Positions 11,706 to 23,329 are shown, numbered from the stretch's first letter. The stretch: DNA of 64,000 nt from Stachybotrys elegans (GCA_020746835.1 JAGPNK010000016.1:682001-746000), one strand, 5' to 3'. The notes: generated by a model from the letters alone, not told the origin. Made by a program: numbers and translations.

Positions 11706-12437
11706 AGAAAGCATGACGACCTATACCGCGACGAGGAGTTGGTATGGGTTGAAGCAGAAGATTTGTTCGGAGTTTGAGGCAGCATAACGGCTGGAACGGG
11801 TTCTATTCCAGGTTGCAATTGTGGCGTTGGTCATAGCGAAGAGAGCTGCTAATGTTTTTGTCCTTTTTCTTTGCACTGGCAGGGGGAGGGGGGGGGGGGG
11901 GGGGGGATGGTAAAATAGAATTGCTCTGCACTTTTGTAGATTACGTGCCATCCGAACCAAGGCGCTGCCTAGATAGACACGTGGGACATGGAGATTGGTT
12001 GATTGGGTATGCGTAACTTGGACCCCATATGTCAAGTGATGATGATTCATGGTAGAAGCAAATGCACATTGGAAGCCTTGACTCAGCCCAGCGCTGGACG
12101 TGTGCTGGCCGAGCAGTGATTTCATCCCGAGAAGGATGCGTGAGGCGCCAATTAGCTCGGCCGATATGCGACAAGATCGGCATTAGCTGGACGCTTTGTT
12201 GCAGATGCTGGGCGGAGATGGAGTTGGTAGCGTTGTGGTGGTTTGGAGGCCCGTCGGTGGAAGCAATGAGCCGAGGCTCCTGCCTGCTACTAAAAAGAAA
12301 GCCATGGTGCCTGCGCAAGGGTTTTCCATCCACTCATTGACCTTGACAATATCATCGGCCAGACATAGATTTATGCCATTGAATTGGTCTTGAGGCTTAC
12401 CGGAATTTGCTTGTATTTTTTCCTTCCTTCCTTCATC
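11706..12437. other. Intergenic region between ITC1 and the GST gene
   Basis: This holds the ITC1 3' UTR and the GST promoter. A poly-G tract lies at 11888-11906. A CT-rich stretch with TTCC repeats (about 12415-12437) directly precedes the GST start codon. No further gene is seen. Confidence 0.5.
11888..11906. repeat. Poly-G tract (19 nt)
   Basis: This is an uninterrupted run of 19 G preceded by GGGGGA. Such a tract can form a quadruplex and is prone to length error in sequencing, so the exact count should not be trusted. Confidence 0.85.
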
Positions 12438-13378
12438 ATGTCTGCCGAGGAGCAGCCCAAGATCAAGCTCTACTGGTACGTCATCGACTACCCACCCTTG
12501 CTTCTCAGTTCCAAATCCCCCCAAAACCACAATACTTACATGACGGTCGCGTTGCAGGCTCAACACCTCGCGGGCCGAGAGCATCATATGGCTTCTCGAG
12601 GAGCTCAAGGTACCGTACGAGGTGGAGGCCTTCCACCGCACGCGGTCCTTCATGGCGCCGCCGGAGCTGCAGAAGATTCACCCGCTCGGCAAGTCGCCCG
12701 TCGTCACCGTGACGCCGCCCGGCGCAGGCGCACAGCCAATTGTGCTGGCTGAGAGCGGCTTCATCACCAAGTACCTCTGCGAGCATTTCGATGAGGGAAA
12801 GAAGCTCGTGCCGGCGCGGTGGAAGGAGGGCATGGAGGGCAAGGTTGGGGGGGAGACGGATGCTTGGCTGAGACATGAATACCTCGTGCATTATCGCGAG
12901 GGTACGCTGATGCCCATCATTGTCATGACGATTGTTCTCCGGCGTAAGTATACTTGTCTTTTTCTTTACGTCCATTGTCTTCAGAAGGGCAAATGACTGA
13001 TGTGATGCTGCAGGGCTGCGATCAAACTCGGTGCCCTTCTACGTCCGGCCCATCACGTCCATGGTGGCGGGCCAGATCTTCCAGCACTTCCTGCTCCCCA
13101 ACGCGCGCAAGAACCTGGGCATGCTCGAGGAGATGCTGACGACGTCGGGCGGCGGATACCTCTGCGGCGACTCGCTGACGGCGGCCGACATCCTCATGTC
13201 GTTCACCTTCTCGTCGGGACGACAGCTGCTCAACGAGCTGGGCGACTGGGAGGGCGGGTCGTGGGCGGCCGAGTTCCCCAATCTCGAGCAATACGTGCAG
13301 AGGATGATGGCCGAGGAGGGGTTTAAGAAGACGCAGGAAAAGTTGGAGGAGCTGGGTGAGACCAAGCCGGCGCTGTGA
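12438..13378 (+). CDS. Glutathione S-transferase (Gtt1-like)
   Basis: The product is a cytosolic-type GST expected to conjugate glutathione to electrophiles or reduce peroxides. Three exons (12438-12475, 12558-12943, 13014-13378) give 262 residues. The first splice creates KIKLYWLNTSRAESIIWLLE; NTSR is the position of the usual catalytic Ser/Tyr region. Next comes the thioredoxin-fold core with HPLGKSPVVTV (cis-Pro) and ESGFITKYLCEHF (the Glu-Ser pair that binds the gamma-glutamyl group). The C-terminal helical domain follows, with GGGYLCGDSLTAADILMSF, the N-capping region of GST domain C. No signal peptide or transmembrane anchor is apparent. The physiological substrate cannot be inferred. 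Confidence 0.9.
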
Positions 13379-13730
13379 GTGATGGGCGTTTCTGCTTGAG
13401 CATGGGAAGTCATGTCTTGCTGTAGGTAGGTTGCTAATAGATTGGTGAAATTGAGAGATGGACTATCTGGGCAACAAATAAAGAAATATACTAGTAGTCA
13501 AAATAATATTCTCAATTGACACGGTGATACGCCAACCCTATCACGCCTCATGTAACGCCCCTTCGGTCAGACCAAGCATGTGGAGCCACAGCTCACCGAA
13601 AATGGCAGCGCTCATTGGCCACATACCGAACGGCCACCCCTGGTGAAGCGACCTCAAAATTTATGGAATCTCAATATTCATCTTACGATCATATCCGCCA
13701 ACTCACCCGCATCGGCTTTCGCCAAGCAAA
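13379..13730. other. Intergenic region, GST 3' UTR and PPR-gene promoter
   Basis: This short region is AT-richer than its flanks and contains a polyadenylation-type hexamer at 13477-13482. The rest, up to the PPR start codon at 13731, would be that gene's promoter and leader. Confidence 0.5.
13477..13482 (+). terminator. AATAAA polyadenylation signal of the GST gene
   Basis: An exact AATAAA lies about 100 nt past the GST stop, in an AT-rich stretch that would suit mRNA cleavage. Fungal signals are degenerate, so function is inferred from position only. Confidence 0.4.
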
Positions 13731-16235
13731 ATGCTCTCCTCAAGAGCACGATGCTCGAGATGCCTTTATCGTTTGGCTCTCGTATCGCGGCGACGACCTG
13801 TCAATGCAGGCGTGGGTGCCTCGCAGGTTGCTCACGCCTCGACTCATGCGCCATCTGCGCAGGCCAGCCGTACGGCGGCAGAACGACGTGAGACCGCCCA
13901 TATCCATACCCGGGCCCGGAAACCGCATCACACGCCGGAAGAGGCGTCCTTGGAACTCTTCAACAACGTCGTCAATGCCCAGAGCGACAAGCAGCCCGGC
14001 GTGTCGACGACGCCCGGCACCGTGCAGCTCACCAGCCAGGTCAAGGCTCTCATGGGGAGCAGCCTGACGACGGGCCAGAAGCTCGACGTCTTTATGACAG
14101 ACACCCTTCCCTACCTAGAAAAGCTTCGATTTCACCTGCCGAGGCACCTCTACATCATCACCCATCAGTTCGTCACCGACACCTGCAAAGCCATGCTAAA
14201 CCACACCACGCCGGGGGCAAGGTTGGCCTTGACAAGGATCTTCCAGTCCCTAGGCTATACGCGGACGCAGGATCTCAATTTCCTCGTGCTGAGTATCTGC
14301 CATGTTCTGGCCAACAAGCAAGTCGGCCCCGAAGATAGAAGGGCACTGACACTGGAACTTGTTTCTCTGTGGAGGTTCATATCGACCGTGAGACGGTCCA
14401 GCTCCTCCCGAAAGCATCATGGCTTCGTCATACCCAATCTATCTGCATTGTCCAAAGCCCTGGAGCAAGAGAGCCCAACTGTGCCAAACATGCATCCCGC
14501 GACGCGGGCCGTGACCATTGGCTTTCCGCAGTTTCCCGGGGCACAGGCTGAGAGGCTTGTACCTGGGTTCTGGTGCACGATGACCTTGTTGGCCCAGGAG
14601 GGCGATGCACGGTACTTGCGGGCGAACGCGGGGCCTCTTCTCGACCTGGCCGCCACTGCCATTGACTTTGGGAATCTCGCCGCCGATGTAAACTACATCA
14701 AGAGCATATTCGAGGGTGCGAGCACGTTTCCCGGCCAGGAGCTGTCGGAATTGGCGGCGAGTGTGCAAGAGCATTGGTCTGATGTGTTGAGCATACCAGA
14801 GAAGGCCCCAGAATGGAGAAAGGGCCCGGGTTCATCCGGCGATGCATCTGATGCGAGGATTGACCAGAAGCTTGCCTGGGTTCACAAGCAGCTGCAGAGC
14901 GCCCACCTGGCTAGGAACCTCCGCGTCATGAGTCAGGTGTGGAGGGATTTTAACGAATACATCAACAAGGAACCTCGTGTCCTGGAGCGGCTTCCATCCA
15001 ACCCCGAATTCCTGGACTTTTGGGTTTTTGTGTGGTGCGCCGGCCGCGTGGACACGAGGCTGCAGGAGACGCTGGAACTTATCAACAAGGTTGGCTTGCA
15101 GCCCACAGTCAGGACATATACGAGTATGATGCATGGTTGGAAGCTCCGCAGGGACAAAGACAAGATCGATGCGCTGTGGAAGGTGCTCATAGATTCGGGC
15201 TTGCCGCTCGACAACGTCATCTGGACGGAGCGTATATCGGGGCTCATGGAGCTGGGCGAAGCACAGCGCAGCATTGAAGCCCTGGCGCAGATGCAGACCA
15301 TCTGGAAGCGGGCCCACAGCCATGATCCAGACACCGCCGTAGCGAAGCCCCAGATCGAGGTGGTCAACGCCGTTTTCAAGGGCACGCTCGACCTGGACCG
15401 GCAAGCTGCCCATGCTTTACTCGACTGGGCGAGCCAGGAGGGCATAGAGCCCAACGTGTACACGTTCAACATCATGCTCCGGGACCACTTCAGGAGGGGC
15501 GATATGGATGGTGTCAGGTCGGTGCTCAAGACCATGCATTACCATGGCTTGCCGCCCGACGGCGCCACCTTCACCATCATCCTCGAGGAGGTGTTTGGAA
15601 ACATGGAGGGCGCCAGCTCCTCCGAAATAGTGGACGCGGTCAACCTCGTGTTCGAGGACATCAAGACGTCCGGGCTGAAGCCCACCCCGGAGACGTACGG
15701 CAAGATGCTGTACGCCGTGGCCTCGCTGCCCGAGTCGGACACGGCCATCGAGCTCATCCAGCAGCACATGACCTCGCAGGGCCTCGCCATCACGTCGCAC
15801 ATGGTGACCATCCTCATCAAGCGCATCGTGGCGCAGCCCGAGCCGGACCTCCAGGCCATCCAGGACCTCCTAGCCAAGCACGGCCTCGACGACGTCAGCA
15901 AGGGCGACCAGACGCTGTGGGAGCGCGTCGTCAACGCCTACGCCGTCGGCGGCGACTCGCAGCGGGCGCTCGCCCTCTTCGACACCCTCGCCAAGGTGGG
16001 CAGGCCCGTCACCTCGCTGCCCTCGCTGACCGGCCTGCTCAACGCGCTGGTGGAGAGGGGCGAGCGCAGTGAGGCGCAACACGTCGTCAAGACGGTGCTG
16101 GACAACAAGCTGCGCACCGCGGAGAGCGAGAACCCGCGCTACTGGAAGCACCGCTTCTGGTTCATGGCCAGGAAGTTTGGACTGATGCCGGATGCGGATG
16201 CTTCGCCTCCGTCTCACAATGATGCTGCCGGGTGA
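13731..16235 (+). CDS. Pentatricopeptide-repeat protein, probably mitochondrial
   Basis: This is a single-exon gene of 834 residues. The N terminus (MLSSRARCSRCLYRLALVSR) is rich in Arg and Ser and lacks acidic residues, as expected for a mitochondrial presequence. PPR-like helix pairs can be read from the middle onward: TVRTYTSMMHGWKLRRDKDK (about 460), NVYTFNIMLRDHFRRGDMDG (about 574), PDGATFTIILEEVF and KPTPETYGKMLYAV. PPR proteins bind organellar RNA, and fungal members of this size act in mitochondrial mRNA stability or translation (the Cya5/Pet309 type). Which transcript this one serves cannot be told from sequence. Its neighbours GST (+) and MTW1 (-) offer no functional clue. Confidence 0.85.
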   Translation: MLSSRARCSRCLYRLALVSRRRPVNAGVGASQVAHASTHAPSAQASRTAAERRETAHIHTRARKPHHTPEEASLELFNNVVNAQSDKQPGVSTTPGTVQLTSQVKALMGSSLTTGQKLDVFMTDTLPYLEKLRFHLPRHLYIITHQFVTDTCKAMLNHTTPGARLALTRIFQSLGYTRTQDLNFLVLSICHVLANKQVGPEDRRALTLELVSLWRFISTVRRSSSSRKHHGFVIPNLSALSKALEQESPTVPNMHPATRAVTIGFPQFPGAQAERLVPGFWCTMTLLAQEGDARYLRANAGPLLDLAATAIDFGNLAADVNYIKSIFEGASTFPGQELSELAASVQEHWSDVLSIPEKAPEWRKGPGSSGDASDARIDQKLAWVHKQLQSAHLARNLRVMSQVWRDFNEYINKEPRVLERLPSNPEFLDFWVFVWCAGRVDTRLQETLELINKVGLQPTVRTYTSMMHGWKLRRDKDKIDALWKVLIDSGLPLDNVIWTERISGLMELGEAQRSIEALAQMQTIWKRAHSHDPDTAVAKPQIEVVNAVFKGTLDLDRQAAHALLDWASQEGIEPNVYTFNIMLRDHFRRGDMDGVRSVLKTMHYHGLPPDGATFTIILEEVFGNMEGASSSEIVDAVNLVFEDIKTSGLKPTPETYGKMLYAVASLPESDTAIELIQQHMTSQGLAITSHMVTILIKRIVAQPEPDLQAIQDLLAKHGLDDVSKGDQTLWERVVNAYAVGGDSQRALALFDTLAKVGRPVTSLPSLTGLLNALVERGERSEAQHVVKTVLDNKLRTAESENPRYWKHRFWFMARKFGLMPDADASPPSHNDAAG

Positions 16236-16541
16236 GGGTGCTGGCAGAGATGGTGCAGGGGAAGGAGTACTGGCAATGTAGATGCGCGTGGCCGTCGTGT
16301 ATGAGACGTGGGCATCTTGTGTAATCTTATTGTTATATATGTGTGTCGAAGCATGGACGACGAGAAAAAGATTTGTATTATATAAAAGCAGTCGAGGCGC
16401 CGACAGCATATAGGCTTATAGAATACCTGATTTTCCTTTTGGTATCATACCAGAACGCCACACCCAAACTCCCCCAGACCATGCCTTCTTTCTTTCTCCC
16501 CTCTTTCTGTTTCTTTTTTTATTTTATTTCTTTGTGTACTG
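16236..16541. other. Convergent intergenic region between the PPR gene and MTW1
   Basis: This holds the 3' UTRs of two genes transcribed towards each other. The left half is AT-rich (TTATTGTTATATATG and GTATTATATAAAAG). The right end holds a polyadenylation-type motif for MTW1. Confidence 0.5.
16518..16529 (-). terminator. Overlapping AATAAA signals downstream of MTW1
   Basis: Read on the minus strand the sequence is AAATAAAATAAA, two overlapping polyadenylation hexamers starting about a dozen bases past the MTW1 stop. This is very close to the stop, so the 3' UTR may be short, or the true signal may lie further downstream. Confidence 0.4.
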
Positions 16542-17640
16542 TCATGATTCATCCATGGCATCCTCGTCTCTTGAGGCGCCTCGGCCCGTCGCCTCGCCGC
16601 TGCCCAGCATCGTAACCACCCTCTCGAGCCCCTCGACATCGCCCTTGCTCAGGTGGCGGCCCTCGCCCTGCCACTCGCCGTCACGAACGTCGCCCTGGTC
16701 GCCGAGCTCGAGGCCGCGCGACGTCTCGAGGTACTTGCGGGAGGCGGCCTCGACGTACTCGAGGCGCTCGCGGCGCCAGGACTTTCGCTGCGAGGCGGGC
16801 TCTGCGCCGTTGTCGGCGGTGTCGTCTGGGCCGAGGTCAGGCAGTATCGTGCGGAGGGAGGTGGACAGTGCGCGCAGGGCTTGCAGCTGTGAGAGCGTGA
16901 ATTCTGTCGTCGTCGTGATGGGCTGTTCTGTGCCAGCTTCTTCGATGCCTCGTCGATCGCGGAGGAAGGCAAGGGCACCTGTTGGGGCGGCGGCGGCGAC
17001 GGCGGCGGCGCCACTCTCTTGCTTGACAGTCTCGGCGGGTGTACCTAGCGCGGCGTGCAGTTTGCTCAGGAGAGCGTCGTTCCGGACGCGCTCCGTCTCG
17101 AGGGCCAGGTGCAGGCGCTGGCTGGCGTGAAGCCGCCTGCGCAGGGCCGTCACTGATTCCGGGGTGGGCCTATCCGGAGCCTCGGAGGAGAAGTCGAGGC
17201 CGTCGTAGTGCGCGAGGCGCATAAAGGGCTGGTCGTCGGGCCGGACGGTGAGGATGTTGCGCATGGTGTAGAGCTCAAACAGGTCAAAGTTCTTGTCTAT
17301 GGAGGCGTTGAGCAGCGTCTCGAGCTGGTGCGTGCCATTTTCGATCTCGAGCTTGGCCGCCTCTTCTGGGGAGGTGGCGGGGGCATCCTTGTCCTTTGAT
17401 TTGGATTTTGGGGCGGCGAAACCGAGATTCTGAGGCGGCATCAAGAGGAGCAGGCGTTCAACGGAGTCGAGGGCGCGGTCGGCGAGGACGTTGACAGTGT
17501 TGATGATGTCGTCGAGGAGGGACTGGACGTGTTAGTTGGCTGGGCACGCTTGGGATGGCTTATAAATTGCGACTTACGACGGGCGGGTAGCCAAAGTGTT
17601 CGGTTAGGAGCTCATAATCTGAGCTGTTGGGAGCGGTCAT
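16542..17640 (-). CDS. MTW1: Kinetochore protein Mis12/Mtw1
   Basis: Mtw1 is a core subunit of the MIND (Mis12) complex, which links centromeric chromatin to the Ndc80 microtubule-binding complex. Two exons (17640-17578 and 17522-16542) give 347 residues. The 55-bp intron joins YELLTEHFGYPPV to SLLDDIINTVNVLADRALDS, the hallmark N-terminal Mis12 segment. The remainder is mostly helical and charged, in line with the coiled-coil rod (LETLLNASIDKNFDLFELYT, then TALRRRLHASQRLHLALETE). It is longer than yeast Mtw1 (289 residues) because of an Ala- and Gly-rich C-terminal half. The start codon is the only in-frame ATG giving the family N terminus. It is divergent from the Aim3-like gene. Confidence 0.9.
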
Positions 17641-18227
17641 GATGGTGACAGTGGTGGTGTGGGAGTTGAGTATATCGCGGGATTGATGAAGGACGCGACA
17701 AGACGCGTCGCTGCCGTCTCTTGAGAGGTAGTATGCTTGCCCAAGTCAAGCTTTGGCGGTCGTTAACCCGGACTCGTGAGAAGCCCCACAAGCAAGAAGA
17801 AGAAGAAGAAGAAGAAGAGCTTTGCGAGCACAAACCTGCCACACCCAATCGCGAATCACCTCATCAGCCAAGCAAATGGGTGCAACGGACGTTGGGAATT
17901 CGAATCGTGCGCCCGGTGGATATCGATTTCTGGGGGACCTTGACATGGCCTTCTCCACTTTCCGTCAGGCCGCCCCAGGCACATGCCCCTCAGATTGAAC
18001 CTCCCGCCATTCCGCCGGCTGTTAACGTCGCTGCTCCGGACCTGCGTCATACCTCTCTCTCAACCCGTCTTGACAATTTTACCCTCGCAGGAGAAAGCCT
18101 AGGGTATCGCGACCGCTTCCAGGCCACCTATCAAGGACCAGCAGACTCCTTAGCCCATTGTTGTGGCAACGTGTTCCCCGCTACACTGACGAGCCGTTCC
18201 CGTTGATAAGCAACGCATTGGCTGAGA
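17641..18227. promoter_or_regulatory. Bidirectional promoter region, MTW1 and Aim3-like gene
   Basis: A 587-bp divergent spacer must hold both promoters. A (GAA)n-type purine run lies at about 17795-17820 and reads as a pyrimidine tract towards MTW1. No coding-like stretch was accepted here. Confidence 0.45.
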
Positions 18228-19487
18228 ATGTCCAAGTACAAAGATATCATGAAGAACGGGTGGCACCCGGAAAAGTCAGGGTCAGGATCAGGAACAGGCA
18301 TCAGAGGTCAAGTTGTATGTCTTCTACCCCTCCCTCCTCCCGCGCTGGAGGGCAGCCCGCTGAACTAGCCATCACAGTCCGGGCTCATGGGCCGCAACAA
18401 GTCCAGCGACAGCAACTCCAACCACGTCGCCCAGCCGCTCTCCTCGCTCCGAGACCCTTCCGAGTTCGCGCCGCCGCCCAGGCGCACCAGCTCCGGCCTC
18501 ACCCAGGGGCCTAGGCCTGACCCCCCTGCCCCGTCCAAGTATCACGATCCCCGGTCTGGTTCGCCTATCCCGCCTCCGCCAACGACTGCTACGCCCGGCT
18601 ACGGCAGCCAGGAGCAGGGCACGACGGATGCGCCAGCGCCCAGGGGACCCTATCGAGTCAACACTACCGGCCTGTCGACGGATAACCTGCCTCGTCCGCC
18701 GGCCAGGCGAGATGGCGCCGATGGGAGGACACCGCCTCCTCCGTCATATGAGAGCGCCATCGGAGCAGCGCCCGCGGCAAAGCCTGCCCCCCCACGGCTA
18801 CCGCCTCGACTCCCCCCTCGCGCCGGCTCGGGCAGTTCTACGCCTGTCCAGACCCCCTCGACCCCAGAGCAGCCCGTCCGCGGCATGCTGAACCAGGGCG
18901 CCATCAACAGGCTGGGTGCGGCGGGTGTATCCGTCCCCGGACTGGGCATCGGGCCTTCTCAGCCCAACAGCAACGTCGAGCCCTCGCCCATGTCGCCCCT
19001 ACCGTCGCCGCGCGTAGGCGCCAACATGCAAGTCAACGAACTGCAGAACCGCTTCTCCAAGCTAGGTACCTCGAGCGGCCCACCGCCCTCCGAGGGCACT
19101 ACGTGGGCACAGAAACAGGCTGCGCTCAAGACGGCTTCCTCGTTCCAAAAGGATCCCTCCTCGGTGTCCCTGGCAGATGCTCGGGCCGCTGCCTCCACGG
19201 CCAGCAACTTTCACCAGCGCCATGGACATCAGGTTGCCGCTGGCTTGCAGAGCGCCAACAACCTCAACCAGAGGTATGGGGTCGCGGATAAGGTCGGTGG
19301 TGTAATGGAAAGTCAAGGGCAAGGCCAGGCGAGCCCTGTGCTGGCCGGGCTGGCAGGAAAGAAGAAGCCGCCGCCGCCACCCCCCAGCAAGAGGAAGCCA
19401 GCTATACCGAGCCCAGCGAGTGCGAGCCCTCAAGTTGAAGACGATGTGCCGCCACCGATTCCCATGTCTACCAGGCCGACGTTTTGA
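18228..19487 (+). CDS. Proline-rich SH3-ligand-type protein, Aim3-like
   Basis: Two exons (18228-18314 and 18378-19487) give 398 residues. The splice joins SGTGIRGQV to SGLMGRNKSSDS. The N terminus MSKYKDIMKNGWHPEKSG is followed by a disordered Pro/Ser-rich body with several PxxP stretches, for example LPPRLPPR and GKKKPPPPPPSKRKP. The motif LSSLRDPSEFAPPPRR resembles the SLKDPxxFPPPP box of yeast Aim3, a protein of cortical actin patches that binds the amphiphysin Rvs167. A conserved-looking helical segment follows about residues 260-350 (MQVNELQNRFSKLGTSS, then TWAQKQAALKTASSFQKD). The Aim3 assignment rests on short motifs and may only reflect shared composition; actin-patch function is inference. 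Confidence 0.7.
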
Positions 19488-19782
19488 CTCTGACATGTAT
19501 ATATGGATTTAACTGCTAGGTATGGCGTTTGAGGGGGACAAAAAGCACACATATCACTTCGCATGTCTAGAACATCATTGATGATCCAAATTTATGTCTG
19601 ATTGTTTTTTTTCTCTTCATGGCACAGTGAATTAGTCACTGTCATCTCGTACTAGAGGCTGGAATATATGCCAAGCGCTAGAAATGCAACCATGTGCCTC
19701 TCCTTTTACCCCCAACCGGCTCTGCAACATCACAGCCGTTCCTGATCGTTAAGTACGTAAATGGTCCAAGGTAGATAGATGC
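19488..19782. other. Convergent intergenic region, Aim3-like gene and TCTP
   Basis: This is 3' UTR sequence of two converging genes. A T-rich run (TTTTTTTTCTCTTC) lies at about 19602-19616. Nothing else is apparent. Confidence 0.45.
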
Positions 19783-20692
19783 TTAGACCTTCATCTCCTT
19801 CAGACCGTGCTTCCAGACCATGACGTAGGGGGTAACACCATCCTCACGGTAGTTCAGGAGAACAACCCTAAGACACGGGATTAGTAACCAAGATGCAAGG
19901 TCTCAGATAAACACGTAGACTTACATTCCGTCGGGGTTCATGGACTCGCCAATGTAGAACTCAAGGTCCTTGAAGTTGGGCAGGAGCTTCTCCTTGACGT
20001 ACTTTTGGGCACCCTTCTCGAAAGCCTCGACCTGATCGGGGGCACGAGCCTGGAGATCGGCCTTGACAGTCTTCATGTAGCCTTTATTTCCACAAGTCAG
20101 CCGGCGTCTGAAAGGGTAGATTTAGAGCCGAGCATACCCTTGAGGTAAGACAGGTAGCTCTTCTTGTCGAAAGAAGTGCTCTGGAGACGGAAAGAGTGGA
20201 CAATGTTGTTGACCTTGACAACCTCGTCCTGGACACCCTCATCAGCCTCCTCGGCGGAGGCGTTGGCGCCAATGTCTGTATACAGAAAGCGTCGTGTTAG
20301 CGCGTCAGGACCCAAAATGTGTCCAGGAAGACCCAGGAAGGGCACGGAAGAAGGATTACGAACCGATTTCGACGGCGCCCTCGGTGATCATGGCGCAGTC
20401 GGCCTCGTACATGATTCCATCGATCAGCTTGAGGTCGTAGGAATCCGAGATCATCTCGTCATCGGTGATAACGTCCTACAGTCGCAAGGAAATGTCAGCC
20501 ATAACGAAATCGAGAGCAACATGGCTCAAAGCACGTCGGTAGGAAACATCGAGAGACAAAAACACAGAAGGCGGGGCAGAAGATGATCCTGGAGGGGTAG
20601 AAGTGCGCAAAACTCGACGGCGCGAGGCGTAGGAGGGGCAAAAATATTGCAGCAGTAATGTACTCCTTTGAACTCACCTTGAAGATAATCAT
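19783..20692 (-). CDS. TMA19: Translationally controlled tumor protein homolog (TCTP)
   Basis: TCTP is an abundant, ribosome-associated cytosolic protein (Tma19 in yeast) linked to growth and stress responses. Five exons (20692-20678, 20475-20364, 20275-20138, 20081-19925, 19867-19783) give 168 residues, exactly the family size. Signatures after splicing are [20 protein letters not shown] at the N terminus, [20 protein letters not shown] in the middle, and [20 protein letters not shown] near the C terminus. Exon 1 codes for only five residues before a 202-bp intron. Four introns in a gene this small is high for the window. The strong match leaves little doubt. Confidence 0.95.
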
Positions 20693-22139
20693 CTTGTCGG
20701 TATTGGAAGACGAACGGGAGGTATGGAGGATTGGATTGAGGAGGTGTTTTTTTTTTCCGCAGGAAGGGAAGGACTCGAGGCTGGAGGGGACGCTACACTC
20801 AAGGTAATAAAAATTAAAGCGAGAGGGACAGAGAGTGGCGGCGTGGTGGGGTTGAGACGGCTAGTCCCATTCAGGCATGGCTCAAGCTGTGGAAATCTGG
20901 AAAGGAAAAACTCGCTAAACAGAGGGTTCTCGTTTATCTGCATAATAGGGACTATCGAGGCAGTGCAGCTAGGAGAGCTGTTGATTTGCGTGTGGCTGAT
21001 GTGACAGCTGATACTGGCACAACCATGGGCTGCTGCCAATAACTTACGAACCAAGTGCGTACCTCAGGTTGGATTCCGGTAGGGAGTGAGTCAGGAGCTG
21101 CGTAAATCACTATGGCGCCATTGTATTTTTAGATGTTTGCATTTTTCACAAGTGATGCAACTGAATCCTGAGTGAGATGGAACGGCTGTTCGCTACCATG
21201 TTTAGGAGCTTATATGCCGTGGGAAAATGGAACTCATGCCTGATATGAACCGAATTTCAGAGTGAAGATATTGGAGAATGTCAAGCGATGTCAAATTCAA
21301 GATGCCATACACACTTCCAAAGTATATAGCAGTAGCTATCACCTACAGGTGACGGCCTGTTGCACCGAAATACTGTTATAGGTCTTTGTCCATCCTCTCC
21401 TGTTGTCAAAACTCATCTAATGCACCACAATCTCCCCAACAACAGCGCAAGTGGGCTGATGATATTGCGCCGGGTGGCTCGGAGTCCGGGATTGATAAGC
21501 GGCTGAGAAAGGGCGGTACTTGCGCGGTGAGTTTAAACGCGTCCACTTGGCAGAGTGCAGGAGATCGAGGTACTTGGGCGGTCGAGTGCCGGGCCCGCGC
21601 CAGCCCAGCGCCACATGTACCCGCGTCACGGGTTTACGCGTGAATCCCACCTACTTCCTTGGGCAGAGTACTTGCATCCCACGCCTTGCCCACTGCGTCC
21701 ATGTACCTGCGTAGCAACTGGGACCTTGGAAATAAGTTTGCTAAACTCGACGCATCCTACATTCGCCTCCTGGAAACCTCATTTAATCTACTCCCCTCTT
21801 TAACTCTCCGTCCTCCTTGTTTCTCGCCTGCTCTCCAACTCTATTCGGAAGCTTCCTGGACCTCTTCCCTCTCCTTGCTGCTTCTCAATTCGATTTCTTT
21901 TTTCTTCCATCTCTCCCTCTGCCGACCTTGTGCCCTTCCTTTCGAGGGCAATTCTTTCGCTCATTCCTTGGTTCTTCCGTGCTTTCTTCACGCCGCACAC
22001 GATCGATCCTCCAGCGCGGCGCCGTTTCTTCGCCCCCAAGCAAACCTCCGACCCCAAATTGCGGCGCGGCCGTCACCATTCTATATCTCTGTCGAACTCG
22101 ACGACTTTCCTAGGCTGATTGAGTACGGCCACGAGAGTC
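20693..22139. promoter_or_regulatory. Divergent promoter region, TCTP and SUR2
   Basis: This 1.45 kb spacer separates two divergent start codons. A T-rich tract near 20743-20757 lies in the TCTP flank. The SUR2 side is CT-rich (about 21780-22000), typical of a fungal leader. Small open frames inside have no domain or start-context support. Confidence 0.5.
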
Positions 22140-23329
22140 ATGGTCAACAACATCTCGGCTGCTTCGGCTGCAGCATCCGCCATGGCCAACCATACGCTCT
22201 TCGACACCGCCCTGCCGCCGCTCCCCGAGTACACCCTCACCCCTCAGGGTGACATGTTCCCCTACTTCTCCGACGTTGCACTCTCTCTCGGTCTGCCCGT
22301 TGTCGTCTACTGGATCCTTTCCATGTTCTTCCACCTCCTCGACGTCTACGACCTGTTTCCTCAATACCGCCTCCATACCCCTGAGGAGATCACCAGCCGC
22401 AACCATGTCACCCGCTACGAGGTCGCCCGCGATGTCGTCATTCAACAGGTTCTGCAGGTTGGCGTGGGTGCGCTGCTCGCCCTGACGGAGCCCGAGGAGA
22501 TGAGCGGAAAGGAGGATTACGATGTCGCTGTGTGGGCAACCCGAGTACGCCTTGCTCAACGCATCCTTCCCAGCCTGCTCGGCTTGGTCGGACTCAATGC
22601 CACGGCTCTCTCCAAGACCATGTCTGCATCCCACCCTATGATTGCGGGCGCCATTGCCGGAGGATACTATCCCTTCCTTACGACGGAGGCGCTGGAACCA
22701 GCCTTTGCGACCTGGGAGCTCATCGTTGCCAAGGTCATGTACCACTTCATAATCCCCGCCATGCAGTTCTTTGTGGCCATGTTCATCCTGGACACTTGGC
22801 AATACTTCCTCCATCGGTTGATGCACACCAACCGATGGATGTACAGTGAGTTAACCGTGCTCCTTGCCATGCTGTGGCACCGTTAATTGTTCGCACAGCT
22901 AACCTGGCAGCTACTTTCCACTCCCGACACCACCGCCTCTACGTTCCGTATGCGTACGGCGCTCTGTACAACCATCCTTTTGAAGGCTTCTTGCTGGATA
23001 CCCTCGGCGCCAGTCTTGCGTTCAAGGTGGTGGGTATGACGATGCGCCAGGGAACCGTATTCTTCACCTTCTCCTGCATGAAGACCGTTGACGACCATTG
23101 CGGCTACAAGTTCCCGTGGGACCCCCTGCAGCTGGTCTCGAACAACAACGCCGCCTACCACGATATTCATCACCAGACGTGGGGCATCAAGACCAACTTC
23201 TCTCAGCCCTTCTTCACCTTCTGGGACTCAATACTCAACACGACCTACAGGGGTTCTCGGAGCAATCTGCCACCGGCTTTGAAGACGGCCGCCGAGCAGA
23301 AGAAGGCCAAGACTGCAAAGGCCCAATAA
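22140..23329 (+). CDS. SUR2: Sphinganine C4-hydroxylase
   Basis: SUR2 hydroxylates dihydrosphingosine (or dihydroceramide) at C4 to form phytosphingosine in the ER membrane, using a di-iron centre. Two exons (22140-22845 and 22911-23329) give 374 residues. The splice makes NRWMYTTFHSRHHRLYVPYA. All three histidine boxes of the fatty acid hydroxylase family are present: HRLMH (225-229), HSRHH (about 239-243) and HDIHH (319-323). Several hydrophobic segments precede and separate them. The C terminus is lysine-rich (KTAAEQKKAKTAKAQ). An AG 12 nt earlier at 22898 would insert four residues before the second box; the later AG matches family spacing better. Confidence 0.93.

Noticed and set aside
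22898..22910. Alternative SUR2 acceptor at 22898
   Set aside because: It keeps the frame but inserts four residues between WMY and the HSRHH box, which does not fit the spacing in homologs.
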